NCBI RefSeq assembly: GCF_004364805.1 | Contig: NZ_SOAP01000002.1 | Span: 806,001 to 870,000, forward strand | Direction of reading: 5' to 3' | Length of the DNA stretch: 64,000 nucleotides | DNA from: Pelagimonas phthalicica | GTDB lineage: Bacteria; Pseudomonadota; Alphaproteobacteria; Rhodobacterales; Rhodobacteraceae | In this document: positions 9,154-17,079 of the stretch, piece after piece | Layout: each line of letters begins with the position of its first letter | How positions within the stretch are numbered: the stretch's first letter is position 1 | Program-made: the position numbers and the translations under genes | Notes under the pieces: generated by a model | The model's database searches: none | The model's input: the letters and a program-made list of their open reading frames with translations, nothing else | Told to the model about the DNA's origin: nothing

Positions 9154-9797
9154 TCCGTTGGACAATCAGGCTGAGCCTTACCGGGCTCGGCCTTTTTCTT
9201 GCGACCTATTGCGCCGCGTACGTCTGGAGCCGCCCGGCGCTCTGGATCGATATTGCCGACGCACCCAAAGCCGATGTCATCTTTTGCCTTGGCGGCGGGG
9301 CAAACCCGGCCAGCGGCGAGATCATCGGCAGTTCGATCCATCGGGCGAAAACCTGTGCTGATCTGTATTTGGCGGGCAAAGCCCCCCTAATCATCTTTAG
9401 CGGCTCAAATGGCCATGCCACGGCGGCCTCAGTGGCGGATCAAATGGCGACGCTTGCCCACGAGATGGGTGTGCCTACCTCGGCGATGAAAACGGACCCA
9501 TTGGCAAGGTCGACCTTACAAAATGCGATTTTTTCCAGAGAGTTGATGGAGAATGCCCAATCATCGCTGCTGGTCACCGATGCCTATCATCTGCCACGCA
9601 GCTGGCTGTCTTTTCGCTGGGCGGGCCTCTCTGATCTTCATCTGGTCCCAGCCCGCGACGGCCAAGGCCTGACCACCCCCGACAGGGGTGCATTGACACG
9701 GGAAACCCTGGCCATATGGTTCAATTTGCTGCGCCTCCCGGTTTATGAACTCGGCCAACTGACCGGACTCGGCGATCCTGATTTTCTGTTGCAATAG
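9150..9797 (+). CDS. YdcF family (DUF218) membrane-anchored protein
   Basis: A 215-residue protein with one N-terminal membrane segment (residues 5-22) and a DUF218 domain. Motifs visible are [10 protein letters not shown], a conserved S/N-rich nucleotide-binding-like SGSNGHA, and [12 protein letters not shown]. Members of this family have been linked to envelope biogenesis (SanA/ElyC-like), with no agreed reaction. The ATG at 9150 overlaps the guaA stop (ATGA), implying translational coupling. An alternative GTG lies at 9144. Confidence 0.85.
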   Translation: MIRWTIRLSLTGLGLFLATYCAAYVWSRPALWIDIADAPKADVIFCLGGGANPASGEIIGSSIHRAKTCADLYLAGKAPLIIFSGSNGHATAASVADQMATLAHEMGVPTSAMKTDPLARSTLQNAIFSRELMENAQSSLLVTDAYHLPRSWLSFRWAGLSDLHLVPARDGQGLTTPDRGALTRETLAIWFNLLRLPVYELGQLTGLGDPDFLLQ

Positions 9798-9806
9798 GCA
9801 TTTTTT

Positions 9807-10082
9807 ATGACCGTGACACTCAAAGGCTTCATTTCCGTTCCCCAAGAGCGGCTGGACAGCATTCGCAACGCCCTGCCCGAGCATATTCGCCTCACCCGCG
9901 CGGAACCGGGTTGTATGTCTTTTGTCGTGACAGAATCCGACACGACTCCCGGCCGTTTTGATGTCGCCGAGGAATTCACGGATAAAGCTGCCTTTGATGC
10001 CCATCAGGCGCGGGTCAAAGCCTCTGACTGGGGCAAGATCAGTGCTGGCATTGAACGCAGTTACGAAATTCTTGGGATTTAG
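9807..10082 (+). CDS. Antibiotic biosynthesis monooxygenase (ABM) domain protein
   Basis: A single 91-residue ABM-fold domain of the YgiN type: a short ferredoxin-like fold with EPGCMSFVVTES and RFDVAEEFTDKAAFDAHQ. Proteins of this size act as quinol monooxygenases or as small structural/detoxifying proteins; the substrate is unknown. It lies 9 bp after the YdcF gene and is probably in the guaA transcript. Confidence 0.82.
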   Translation: MTVTLKGFISVPQERLDSIRNALPEHIRLTRAEPGCMSFVVTESDTTPGRFDVAEEFTDKAAFDAHQARVKASDWGKISAGIERSYEILGI

Positions 10083-10198
10083 CGGTGGATCTTTGAAAAC
10101 GCAAAACAAGGAACCTTCATAACCATCTTGCAGATTATGAGTTTGATTAAACCGACTCTATGTGAAAAACCGCGCCCAAACATACAAAGGCATATCAC

Positions 10199-11212
10199 AT
10201 GAGCAACGCACTGAGTCGCGCTTTGGAAACCCGGGATTGGCTGCTGGCCGATGGGGCCACCGGCACCAACCTGTTCAATATGGGTCTGCAATCCGGTGAT
10301 GCGCCGGAATTCTGGAACGAAATCGAGCCTGACAAGATCCGTGCCCTGTATCGTGGCGCGGTCGATGCCGGGTCTGACCTGTTTCTGACCAACTCCTTTG
10401 GGGCCAATGCGTCGCGTCTGAAACTGCATGACGCCGGGCACCGCGCCTATGAATTCTCAAAACTGGCGGCTGAGCTGGGTCGCGAAGTGGCCGATGCCTC
10501 AGATCGCGACATTATCGTTGCGGGCTCTGTCGGCCCGACCGGTGAAATCATGGGTGCAGCCGGCACGCTGAGCCATGAAAGCGCGGTCGAGATGTTTGAA
10601 GAAACCGCCAAGGGCCTGATGGATGGTGGGGCCGATGTGCTCTGGGTTGAGACGATCTCGGCCCCCGAAGAATTCCGCGCCGCCGCAGAAGCCTTTGCCA
10701 ATATCAACGCGCCCTGGTGTGGCACCATGAGCTTTGACACCGCAGGCCGCACCATGATGGGTGTGACCTCGGCGGATATGGTCAAATTGGTGGATGAGCT
10801 GCCAAACGCGCCCGTCGCCTTTGGGGCCAATTGCGGTGTCGGTGCCTCTGACCTTCTGCGCACCATCAAAGGTTTTGTGGCTCAGGGTACCGAAACGCCA
10901 ATCATCTCAAAGGGTAATGCTGGCATTCCGAAATATGTCGACGGCCATATCCATTATGATGGCACGCCTGAGTTGATGGCAGATTACGCGGTGCTTGCCC
11001 GTGATACGGGGGCCAAAATCATCGGCGGCTGTTGCGGCACCATGCCAAACCACCTGAAAGCCATGCGCGCGGCCTTGGAAGAGAGACCCAAGGGCGAGAT
11101 GCCGTCTCTTGAACTGATCGCTGAAAAGATCGGTGGTTTCAGCTCGGAAAGCGATGGCACGGGCGATAGCGCTGCCGCTCCGGCACGCCGCAGCCGCCGT
11201 CGCCGCTCGTAA
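10199..11212 (+). CDS. bmt: Homocysteine S-methyltransferase, probable Hcy-binding part of a split methionine synthase
   Basis: A 337-residue homocysteine methyltransferase domain with the Zn-thiol ligands in FGANCG and IIGGCCGTMPNH near the C-terminus, and an N-terminus LLADGATGTNLF typical of the barrel. It is often labelled betaine-homocysteine methyltransferase. The corrinoid protein 1.7 kb downstream argues that it takes methyl from methylcobalamin and serves as the MetH homocysteine module; a split MetH has been described in Phaeobacter. It ends in an Arg-rich tail (RRSRRRRS). An AAGG ribosome site lies 8 bp before the ATG. I saw no SAM riboswitch in 10,083-10,198. Confidence 0.88.
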   Translation: MSNALSRALETRDWLLADGATGTNLFNMGLQSGDAPEFWNEIEPDKIRALYRGAVDAGSDLFLTNSFGANASRLKLHDAGHRAYEFSKLAAELGREVADASDRDIIVAGSVGPTGEIMGAAGTLSHESAVEMFEETAKGLMDGGADVLWVETISAPEEFRAAAEAFANINAPWCGTMSFDTAGRTMMGVTSADMVKLVDELPNAPVAFGANCGVGASDLLRTIKGFVAQGTETPIISKGNAGIPKYVDGHIHYDGTPELMADYAVLARDTGAKIIGGCCGTMPNHLKAMRAALEERPKGEMPSLELIAEKIGGFSSESDGTGDSAAAPARRSRRRRS

Positions 11213-11255
11213 GGCGTTCATCTCTTATTAACCATGGATCGGGCAGTGTTCATAT

Positions 11256-11486
11256 ATGACCTGCCCACCCATCACCCAACGTCCCGAGGACTGGATGCGC
11301 TCGATCTTTACCGCCCGCGCGGCGGCAGAGGGTGGTATTGTGCGTCGTCAGTCTTCGGATATCGACAGGATCGTAGGACGTGACAGGTTCTTGGCAGAAT
11401 TGGACAGGCGCGGGTTTCGCGCTGTGGAAAATGCCGGTCAGATGGTCATTTTCTGCAACCAAGAGCCTGTGCGCCTCTTGCGGTGA
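11256..11486 (+). CDS. Small conserved hypothetical protein
   Basis: A 76-residue protein with no signal peptide or membrane segment. It is basic and helical, with two Cys (positions 3 and 67) and a C-terminal beta-like stretch QMVIFCNQEPVRLLR. It is a compact ORF with Rhodobacterales-like codon use, 43 bp after bmt on the same strand. I do not recognise a function. Placement after bmt suggests co-transcription. Confidence 0.6.
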   Translation: MTCPPITQRPEDWMRSIFTARAAAEGGIVRRQSSDIDRIVGRDRFLAELDRRGFRAVENAGQMVIFCNQEPVRLLR

Positions 11487-11538
11487 TGCTGGTTCAGACA
11501 CTCGAAACTGGCGCATAGCCTACCGGCGCGCGCCATCC

Positions 11539-11580
11539 AAATTCCATCCATGGAATTTGCAAATTCCGTCGACGGAATTT
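11539..11580. repeat. Tandem palindromes between convergent genes
   Basis: Two adjacent 20-bp palindromes: AAATTCCAT-CC-ATGGAATTT (11,539-11,558) and the perfect AAATTCCGTCGACGGAATTT (11,561-11,580). They are joined by GC, so the junction GGAATTTGCAAATTCC is itself palindromic. It sits where the 76-residue gene (+) and the radical SAM gene (-) converge. No T-run is present. This resembles an interspersed palindromic unit. Confidence 0.75.
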
Positions 11581-11592
11581 GTTGCGCGCCGC

Positions 11593-12678
11593 TCACAGCA
11601 ATTGCATCTGATCTCCGGCGCGCAGGGGGCGATGGAAGAGGTCCGTCCGCAGCGGTGGCGTTTCCACTGCCAGCCCAAGCGCGCGCGTCGCACGGTGAAA
11701 CCGTTGCGATACCAATTCAGCATAGACGCCCGTGCCGCGCATCCGGCGATGCCATTGGCTGGAATAGACCTCACCATCATGCATGTCGCGCAGATGGCCC
11801 ATGATACGCCCTGCCCTATCCGGGTAATGCTCGGCCAGCCAGTCTTGCCAGAGCTCGGCCACCTCCAATGGCAGGCGCAGCATGATCCAGCTCGCCGCAT
11901 CCGCCCCCGCATCGCGCCCGGCCTCAAGGATATGTTCCAGCTCCGGATCGCTCAGCGCAGGCACCATGGGCGCGGCCATGACGCGCACCGGAATACCGGC
12001 CTCGCTCAACCGTCCGATCATTGCCAAGCGACGGGCCGGCACGGGCGCGCGCGGTTCCATTTTGCGGCTCAGCTGCGCATCCAGGCTGGTGACGGAAACG
12101 CCAACACGCACAAGGCCCAGTTCAGCCATGTCCGACAAAATGTCGATGTCGCGTTCGATCAGCGCGCCTTTGGTCACAATCGCCACCGGATGGCGATAGT
12201 CGCGCAACACCTCAAGACAGGCGCGCATCAGGCCAAGATCCCGTTCAACCGGCTGATAGGGATCTGTATTCGTCCCAATCGCCAAGGTCGCCACTCGGTA
12301 AGATTTGCGGCGCAACTCACGCTCCAAAACCTCGGGCGCATTAGGCCGCGCAATCAGCCGCGTTTCGAAATCCAACCCCGGCGACAGGCCCAGATAGGCA
12401 TGGGTCGGGCGGGCAAAACAGTAAATGCAGCCATGTTCACAGCCCCGGTACGGGTTCAACGACCGGTCAAAGGGCAGATCAGGCGAACGCACGTAATTGA
12501 TCATGCTGCGCGCCTGCTCTTCACGGACCTCGGTGCGAAACGGGACCTCCTCTTCGGGGATATCCCAGCCATCACTTTCGTCCGACCGGCTAAACCGTTC
12601 AAACCTGCCGCAATCACGGCTGGTTGCTCCGCGCGCACGGCGCAGATCGGGGGCAACGGGGCGTTTGGGCTGTGTCAT
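11593..12678 (-). CDS. PA0069/SplB-like radical SAM protein, SOS-linked
   Basis: A 361-residue radical SAM protein of the COG1533 type. The cluster motif is C-x3-C-x2-C in GCEHGCIYCFARPTHAY, the CxYCFAR form shared with spore photoproduct lyase-like proteins. The exact reaction is unknown; a nucleic-acid repair role is often suspected. The ATG at 12,678 gives the family N-terminus MTQPKRP; the longer ORF start would run across the LexA box. A GAAC-N7-GAAC box lies 13-27 bp upstream, which supports DNA-damage induction. Confidence 0.85.
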   Translation of the reverse strand: MTQPKRPVAPDLRRARGATSRDCGRFERFSRSDESDGWDIPEEEVPFRTEVREEQARSMINYVRSPDLPFDRSLNPYRGCEHGCIYCFARPTHAYLGLSPGLDFETRLIARPNAPEVLERELRRKSYRVATLAIGTNTDPYQPVERDLGLMRACLEVLRDYRHPVAIVTKGALIERDIDILSDMAELGLVRVGVSVTSLDAQLSRKMEPRAPVPARRLAMIGRLSEAGIPVRVMAAPMVPALSDPELEHILEAGRDAGADAASWIMLRLPLEVAELWQDWLAEHYPDRAGRIMGHLRDMHDGEVYSSQWHRRMRGTGVYAELVSQRFHRATRALGLAVETPPLRTDLFHRPLRAGDQMQLL

Positions 12679-12690
12679 GACCTCAAAATA

Positions 12691-12705
12691 GAACACAACA
12701 AGAAC
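12691..12705 (-). promoter_or_regulatory. LexA (SOS) box of the radical SAM gene
   Basis: GAAC-ACAACAA-GAAC on the plus strand, i.e. GTTC-N7-GTTC toward the gene. This is the alphaproteobacterial LexA site, 13 bp before the start codon. The same form occurs before lexA in this window. Confidence 0.75.
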
Positions 12706-12875
12706 AAATACAATCATCGGCCAAACCAAATGGCCAAGTCGAAGTCAAGGTCGTTGCCAGATTGCCCTATGTCGCAATCTGCCATTTGTCTTTTGGAAAA
12801 AACAAAGAATAGTCCCCTAAGAACACGTGCAGCCCCCACAGCGACCCTGGGCTTGCCAGCATGAAGGAAACGCCA

Positions 12876-13577
12876 ATGTCCGACGAAGAAGACGACATCA
12901 TCCTGTCCGAACTGAACGACGAGGAACTCGTCCAACAGATGTTCGACGACCTCTATGACGGTCTCAAGGAAGAGATCGAAGAAGGCGTCAACATCCTGCT
13001 GGAACGCAAGTGGGAGCCCTATCGCATCCTGACCGAAGCGCTGGTGGGTGGCATGACCATCGTCGGGGCTGACTTCCGCGACGGTATCCTCTTTGTCCCC
13101 GAGGTTCTGCTGGCCGCCAATGCGATGAAGGGCGGCATGGCCATCCTCAAGCCGCTGCTGGCCGAAACCGGCGCGCCGCGCATGGGTAAAATGGTCATCG
13201 GCACCGTTAAGGGTGACATCCACGACATCGGCAAAAACCTGGTTTCCATGATGATGGAAGGCGCAGGCTTTGAGGTTGTCGATCTGGGCATCAACAACGC
13301 GGTTGAGGCCTATATGGATGCGATCAAGGAAGAAGAGCCTGATATCCTGGGCATGTCAGCCCTGCTGACCACCACCATGCCTTATATGAAAGTCGTCATC
13401 GACACGATGGTCGAAATGGGCATTCGCGACGACTATGTCGTGTTGGTTGGCGGTGCGCCCCTGAACGAGGAATTTGGCAAGGCCATCGGGGCCGACGCCT
13501 ATTGCCGTGACGCCGCTGTTGCCGTGGAAACCGCCAAGGAATTCATGTCGCGCAAACACAACCAGCTTTCCGCCTAA
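12876..13577 (+). CDS. Corrinoid (B12-binding) protein of a methyltransferase system
   Basis: A 233-residue protein with an N-terminal helical cap domain (about residues 15-95) and a Rossmann-like B12 domain with the base-off/His-on signature D114-I-H116-D-I-G119-K. It carries methylcobalamin between a methyl donor protein and an acceptor enzyme. By arrangement it is the B12 module of a split methionine synthase, and it may also serve the MttB-family protein. The ATG at 12,876 has AAGGAA upstream; the ATG at 12,861 has no ribosome site. The spacer before it (12,706-12,875) shows no riboswitch fold I can recognise. Confidence 0.93.
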   Translation: MSDEEDDIILSELNDEELVQQMFDDLYDGLKEEIEEGVNILLERKWEPYRILTEALVGGMTIVGADFRDGILFVPEVLLAANAMKGGMAILKPLLAETGAPRMGKMVIGTVKGDIHDIGKNLVSMMMEGAGFEVVDLGINNAVEAYMDAIKEEEPDILGMSALLTTTMPYMKVVIDTMVEMGIRDDYVVLVGGAPLNEEFGKAIGADAYCRDAAVAVETAKEFMSRKHNQLSA

Positions 13578-13698
13578 ATCAAAACATCTGGTCCCCGTCT
13601 TGGGGGCCATCCAAGACCTCGTGGGGAGATATTCCTGAAATGAGGCCTTTTTCTTTACCTCCATGTGCGACATACTGGCCCCGGAAGAGGAGACTCGA

Positions 13699-13875
13699 AT
13701 GCCAGTAACATCCTTTGCGCTATTGCTCGTGACCGTTATCGCCGCTGCGGCCGTTACGGTGATGGCTATGTCGACCTGGGGTGTGTTGAACGTGCTTCCT
13801 GTCCTTCTTGCCTTGGCGCTGTTGGCCCGTTGGGGTCTGGCGCATGTCACCCATGACGACACAAACCACCCCTGA
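13699..13875 (+). CDS. Small two-segment membrane protein
   Basis: 58 residues, almost entirely two hydrophobic segments (about 4-24 and 27-46) with a polar C-terminus. The ATG at 13,699 follows AAGAGGAGACTCGA, a strong ribosome site, whereas the longer in-frame ATG at 13,663 has none. It overlaps the DUF1638 gene by 23 bp, so the two are translationally linked. I do not recognise a function; its constant company with corrinoid and DUF1638 genes is the only clue. Confidence 0.7.
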   Translation: MPVTSFALLLVTVIAAAAVTVMAMSTWGVLNVLPVLLALALLARWGLAHVTHDDTNHP

Positions 13876-14500
13876 CGATTCCGCCCTAACCAAAAACGGT
13901 CTTGCCCCATCTGGCGATGGGCGTGTCTTGCTTTTGGCTTGCGGGGCTTTGGCGCGCGAGATTCTTGACCTCAAGCAGCGCAATGGCTGGGATCATATGG
14001 ATCTCACCTGCCTGCCCGCGATCCTGCATGTGCATCCTGAGAAAATCACCGATGCGGTGCGTGACGCAGTCGCCAAGCATCGCGATGCCTATGCCACGAT
14101 CTATGTGGTTTATGCGGATTGCGGCACGGGGGGGCTGTTGCAAGCTGCCTGCGAGGAATTGGGCGTTGAGATGGTGCCCGGCCCGCATTGCTATGCCTTC
14201 TTTGACGGGCTCGCAGCCTTTGGGAATCGCGATGAGGTCACGGCCTTTTACCTAACCGATTTCCTTGTGCGCCAGTTCGACAGTTTCGTCTGGAAACCCC
14301 TTGGCCTCGACCGTCATCCAGACCTGCGGGACATGTATTTCGGCAATTACGAAACTCTGGTCTACCTGTCGCAACTTGATGATCCGGCTCTGGTCGATCT
14401 TGCCCAACAACATGCAGATCGCATGGGCTTGGCCTTTGAACATCGCAAGTCTGGCTATGGCGATCTTGAGACGACCCTTCAGGGCTGGGCCAAGCGCTAG
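13853..14500 (+). CDS. DUF1638 domain protein, corrinoid-system partner
   Basis: A 215-residue protein of the DUF1638 family, with the motif LLLACGALAREI near the start and YVVYADCGTGGLLQ in the middle. Conserved Cys in the LACG, ADCGTG and PGPHCYAFF stretches suggest metal or cofactor binding. The family is commonly found with corrinoid methyltransferases, and a role in corrinoid reactivation or handling is inferred rather than shown. The ATG at 13,853 lies within the end of the preceding small membrane protein gene. Its stop shares CTAG with the convergent exporter gene. Confidence 0.85.
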   Translation: MTTQTTPDDSALTKNGLAPSGDGRVLLLACGALAREILDLKQRNGWDHMDLTCLPAILHVHPEKITDAVRDAVAKHRDAYATIYVVYADCGTGGLLQAACEELGVEMVPGPHCYAFFDGLAAFGNRDEVTAFYLTDFLVRQFDSFVWKPLGLDRHPDLRDMYFGNYETLVYLSQLDDPALVDLAQQHADRMGLAFEHRKSGYGDLETTLQGWAKR

Positions 14501-15381
14501 AGCGCAATCAAAGCAGTACCGAGAACAGCCAGCATGGCCCCGATCCAGGCCAATTTGTCTGGCCTGTGCCCCGTTTTGAGCCACAGGATCGGGAGAACCA
14601 TCACCGGTGACAAAGAGCCTAGCGTCACAGCTATCCCGGCCTGCATATGGGCCATCGCGACCAGCAAGAGCGACGATGACACCCCGTAGCCGATGAAGCC
14701 CGGCAAAATCGTTGCACCGACCAGTTTCGGGGTTGGGCGTTCCTTTGGTTGAAAAGCCGTGCTTGGCCAAAGCGCGATAACCGAGATCAACAGCCCCGCC
14801 CCCAGCAAGCGCACAGCGCTGACGGCCAAGGGGGCTGCGCCGTCTAACAAGGCTGGTTTTACGATCAGGAATCCCAGGCCCTGCAATATGGCCGCGGTCA
14901 GGCTGAGCAGGATCACCACGATTAGCCCTCCGCTATTCGGGTCTGATCCGCGTGATCCCCCACTGCTCATAATGGCCAGCACGATGCCCGCCAAGGTCAC
15001 CCCTGCCCCAATGCAATCCCAAAGGCTCAGCACTTCGCCCAACCAAAAATACGCCATGAGCGCGACGATCGGCGCTTTCATCGTCAGTAAGAGTTCCAGC
15101 ACCCTCGGGCCGCCGCGGCGCAAGGCCTCGATCATCGCAAGGTTACCCAAGAGGATGCCAAACAGGATGCTGATTGCGAAGGCGGGCCAATGCGCGACAT
15201 CGATGCTGCCCCACAGGCCCAGAACCGAGCAGATCACCGCCAGAATCGCCGAACAGGCCACCAGTTGGATGCGGGTGAATTCAAACGCGCCCAACCGCTT
15301 GGCCGGATCATGCGCCAGGACCGATCCGGAGGCCCAGCCAAAGGACGCCAACAAAGCTGCCAAAGCGGGAAAAAGAATCAT
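14497..15381 (-). CDS. DMT/EamA family transporter
   Basis: A 294-residue inner-membrane protein with about ten hydrophobic segments arranged as two EamA repeats, typical of the drug/metabolite exporters. The substrate is unknown. The start at 15,381 has GAGAGGGCG upstream; the longer ORF would start inside the operator region. It is divergent from an HxlR regulator across an 86-bp spacer with GATAGC repeats, so the regulator very probably controls it. Confidence 0.87.
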   Translation of the reverse strand: MILFPALAALLASFGWASGSVLAHDPAKRLGAFEFTRIQLVACSAILAVICSVLGLWGSIDVAHWPAFAISILFGILLGNLAMIEALRRGGPRVLELLLTMKAPIVALMAYFWLGEVLSLWDCIGAGVTLAGIVLAIMSSGGSRGSDPNSGGLIVVILLSLTAAILQGLGFLIVKPALLDGAAPLAVSAVRLLGAGLLISVIALWPSTAFQPKERPTPKLVGATILPGFIGYGVSSSLLLVAMAHMQAGIAVTLGSLSPVMVLPILWLKTGHRPDKLAWIGAMLAVLGTALIAL

Positions 15382-15400
15382 GAAACGCCCTCTCGAACTC

Positions 15401-15457
15401 GCTATCATTTCGATAGCAAGTGGTCGAGCGTTAGGCCGCTACAGAAAAGATAGCAAG
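15401..15457. promoter_or_regulatory. Probable HxlR operator with GATAGCAAG repeats
   Basis: An inverted repeat GCTATC-ATTTC-GATAGC lies at 15,401-15,417, and the nonamer GATAGCAAG occurs twice in direct orientation (15,412-15,420 and 15,449-15,457). All sit between the divergent exporter and regulator starts. Confidence 0.65.
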
Positions 15458-15467
15458 AGAATTTTTC

Positions 15468-15824
15468 ATGCCCGACAAAATCCCAACCCCAGGCTCCCCT
15501 GTCCGTGGCTCAAAAACCGGCAAGCCGATCATGGCGCTATTCGACCTATTGGGACGTAGCTGGGCCTTGGGGGTGATTTGGCAATTGTCCAACGGTCCCA
15601 AGACGTTCCGCGACCTGCAATCGGCCTGTGAAGGCGTGTCGCCCACGGTTTTGAACCGCCGGTTGAAAGAGCTCAAAGCCAGCGCGATCGTCGCCCATGA
15701 CGGGAACGGCTATCACCTGACCGATACGGGAAAGGCGCTGTTCTCACTCTTGCAGCCCTTTGGCCCCTGGGCCATCGACTGGGCCAAAACGCTGGAGGAG
15801 CGCGATACCTTGCCTGATGCCTGA
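15468..15824 (+). CDS. HxlR family transcriptional regulator
   Basis: A 118-residue winged-helix protein of the HxlR/MarR-like class, with LFDLLGRSWALGVIWQLSNGPKTFRDLQ and the recognition helix region SPTVLNRRLKEL. Such regulators usually respond to aldehydes, quinones or drugs and control a divergent gene, here the DMT exporter. Its last 112 bp overlap the end of the convergent Hint-domain gene. Confidence 0.92.
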   Translation: MPDKIPTPGSPVRGSKTGKPIMALFDLLGRSWALGVIWQLSNGPKTFRDLQSACEGVSPTVLNRRLKELKASAIVAHDGNGYHLTDTGKALFSLLQPFGPWAIDWAKTLEERDTLPDA

Positions 15825-16888
15825 CCCTGCCTGCGTTTCCCCTGCAACTTGAAACCCGCGATCAGCGCACGGCTCTGGCGCAGCGACAGGCAGGGATGGG
15901 CTGGCCTATCCGTCTCCAAACTGGACAAGGATTGCTGGGTGGCATTGGACAGCCGCCGCATCTGCGCGGGGCTGCAATCGGCGAGCAAAGACGGCCCCAG
16001 CAACAGGCTCTCGGAGGCGACACCATTGGCCCAGATGACCGCATGCCTGTCCAATAGGATATGATACCAATCCATCTTGCGCCGCCCCGCCATAAAGCGC
16101 ACGCCCTTCAGTTCTGTCAGCGCCTTGGCCGGAACAAAGCAAGGGGACTGCCCGCCGCCTTGCAATTGCCCATGCCCGCCCAGAACCACGCGATGTTGAG
16201 AGGATAAGATCAGCGGTTGAAAGGGTCGATCCCGCCCGAAAGCATGTGGGGCAATACGCACCGGTCTTTGATCCAGTCGGCAGGTGCCAAAGGATTGCAC
16301 ATCATGCCGGATCAGTCGGATGCGCAGCGGCTCCCCAGCCTCTCCGATCACGTGATCCCCCGGCTGCAACTTTTCGATGGGACAAGGTCCAGCAGGTGTC
16401 GCGATCAACGTACCGGCCCCGTAACAGGCTGGGATCGTTCCAGCATTGGTGATCGGCTGCCCGTAATAGGTGGCCCCGCGATCATCCGATTGCAGGGATT
16501 CCCCCATGGGGGCCGTGCCGACATCGGTGCTGGTCAACCCGGCCGCCGGACCATCAACCGCTGTGACGGTATTGCCCCAATAGGAAATGAACTGAACGGT
16601 CGTTCCCGTATCATCAACGAGCGCAATGCCGTCATCGGGATAGAGACGCCCGGTCGGATCCGCGCCGCCATCGCTGAAACCGGGTGTCGAACTATCGATG
16701 ACGTAAACATCATAGCTCGCCACCGTATCCGTCGCGGTTCCAAGCGGGAAGGAATAAATGGCGTTCCCAAACGTGTCATAGATATAGACAGAATAGCCGG
16801 ACGGGTCGGTCCCTTCGGGAAGGGCAACCTCTATGAACTCTTGCGATGAGTCCCCGTAGGGTTGGAACTCGGAAAGGTATTCGGGCAT
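15713..16888 (-). CDS. Hint-domain protein with lamin-tail-like N-terminus
   Basis: 391 residues. Residues 1-150 look like a beta-rich LTD-like module (EFIEVALPEGTDPSGYSVYIYD, DGIALVDDTGTTVQFISYWG). Residues about 153-310 are a Hint (hedgehog/intein) domain opening with ACYGAGTLIATPAG and containing LSSQHRVVL. Such proteins abound in Rhodobacterales and are thought to be secreted or surface proteins that may self-cleave; no substrate is known. Relatives usually end soon after the RQSRAL-type segment. Here about 45 more residues run antisense into the HxlR gene, as if the normal stop was lost. Confidence 0.8.
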   Translation of the reverse strand: MPEYLSEFQPYGDSSQEFIEVALPEGTDPSGYSVYIYDTFGNAIYSFPLGTATDTVASYDVYVIDSSTPGFSDGGADPTGRLYPDDGIALVDDTGTTVQFISYWGNTVTAVDGPAAGLTSTDVGTAPMGESLQSDDRGATYYGQPITNAGTIPACYGAGTLIATPAGPCPIEKLQPGDHVIGEAGEPLRIRLIRHDVQSFGTCRLDQRPVRIAPHAFGRDRPFQPLILSSQHRVVLGGHGQLQGGGQSPCFVPAKALTELKGVRFMAGRRKMDWYHILLDRHAVIWANGVASESLLLGPSLLADCSPAQMRRLSNATQQSLSSLETDRPAHPCLSLRQSRALIAGFKLQGKRRQGQASGKVSRSSSVLAQSMAQGPKGCKSENSAFPVSVR

Positions 16889-17079
16889 GCATCACCGTGA
16901 AAAGCACGGGCTGAGTGAACAAAAATTTGGTTAATATCGCTCAAATATTCACAATCTCAACTCACCCTTTTGTTAAAACTTTGAACGACTTAACGCCCCC
17001 TCCTCAAGCCGCCGTCAAAACCTGCACAAATCCTGCAAACCAACAATGGTGTTCTGTCCCGAATAAGAAAGGGACAGTC

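Noticed and set aside
10083-10198. Possible SAM or cobalamin riboswitch before bmt
   Set aside because: I looked for the SAM-II/SAM-V core and a B12-box in the leader and found no convincing match.
11380-12864. 494-residue plus-strand ORF
   Set aside because: It is the antisense of the radical SAM gene and runs through its LexA box and the tandem palindromes.
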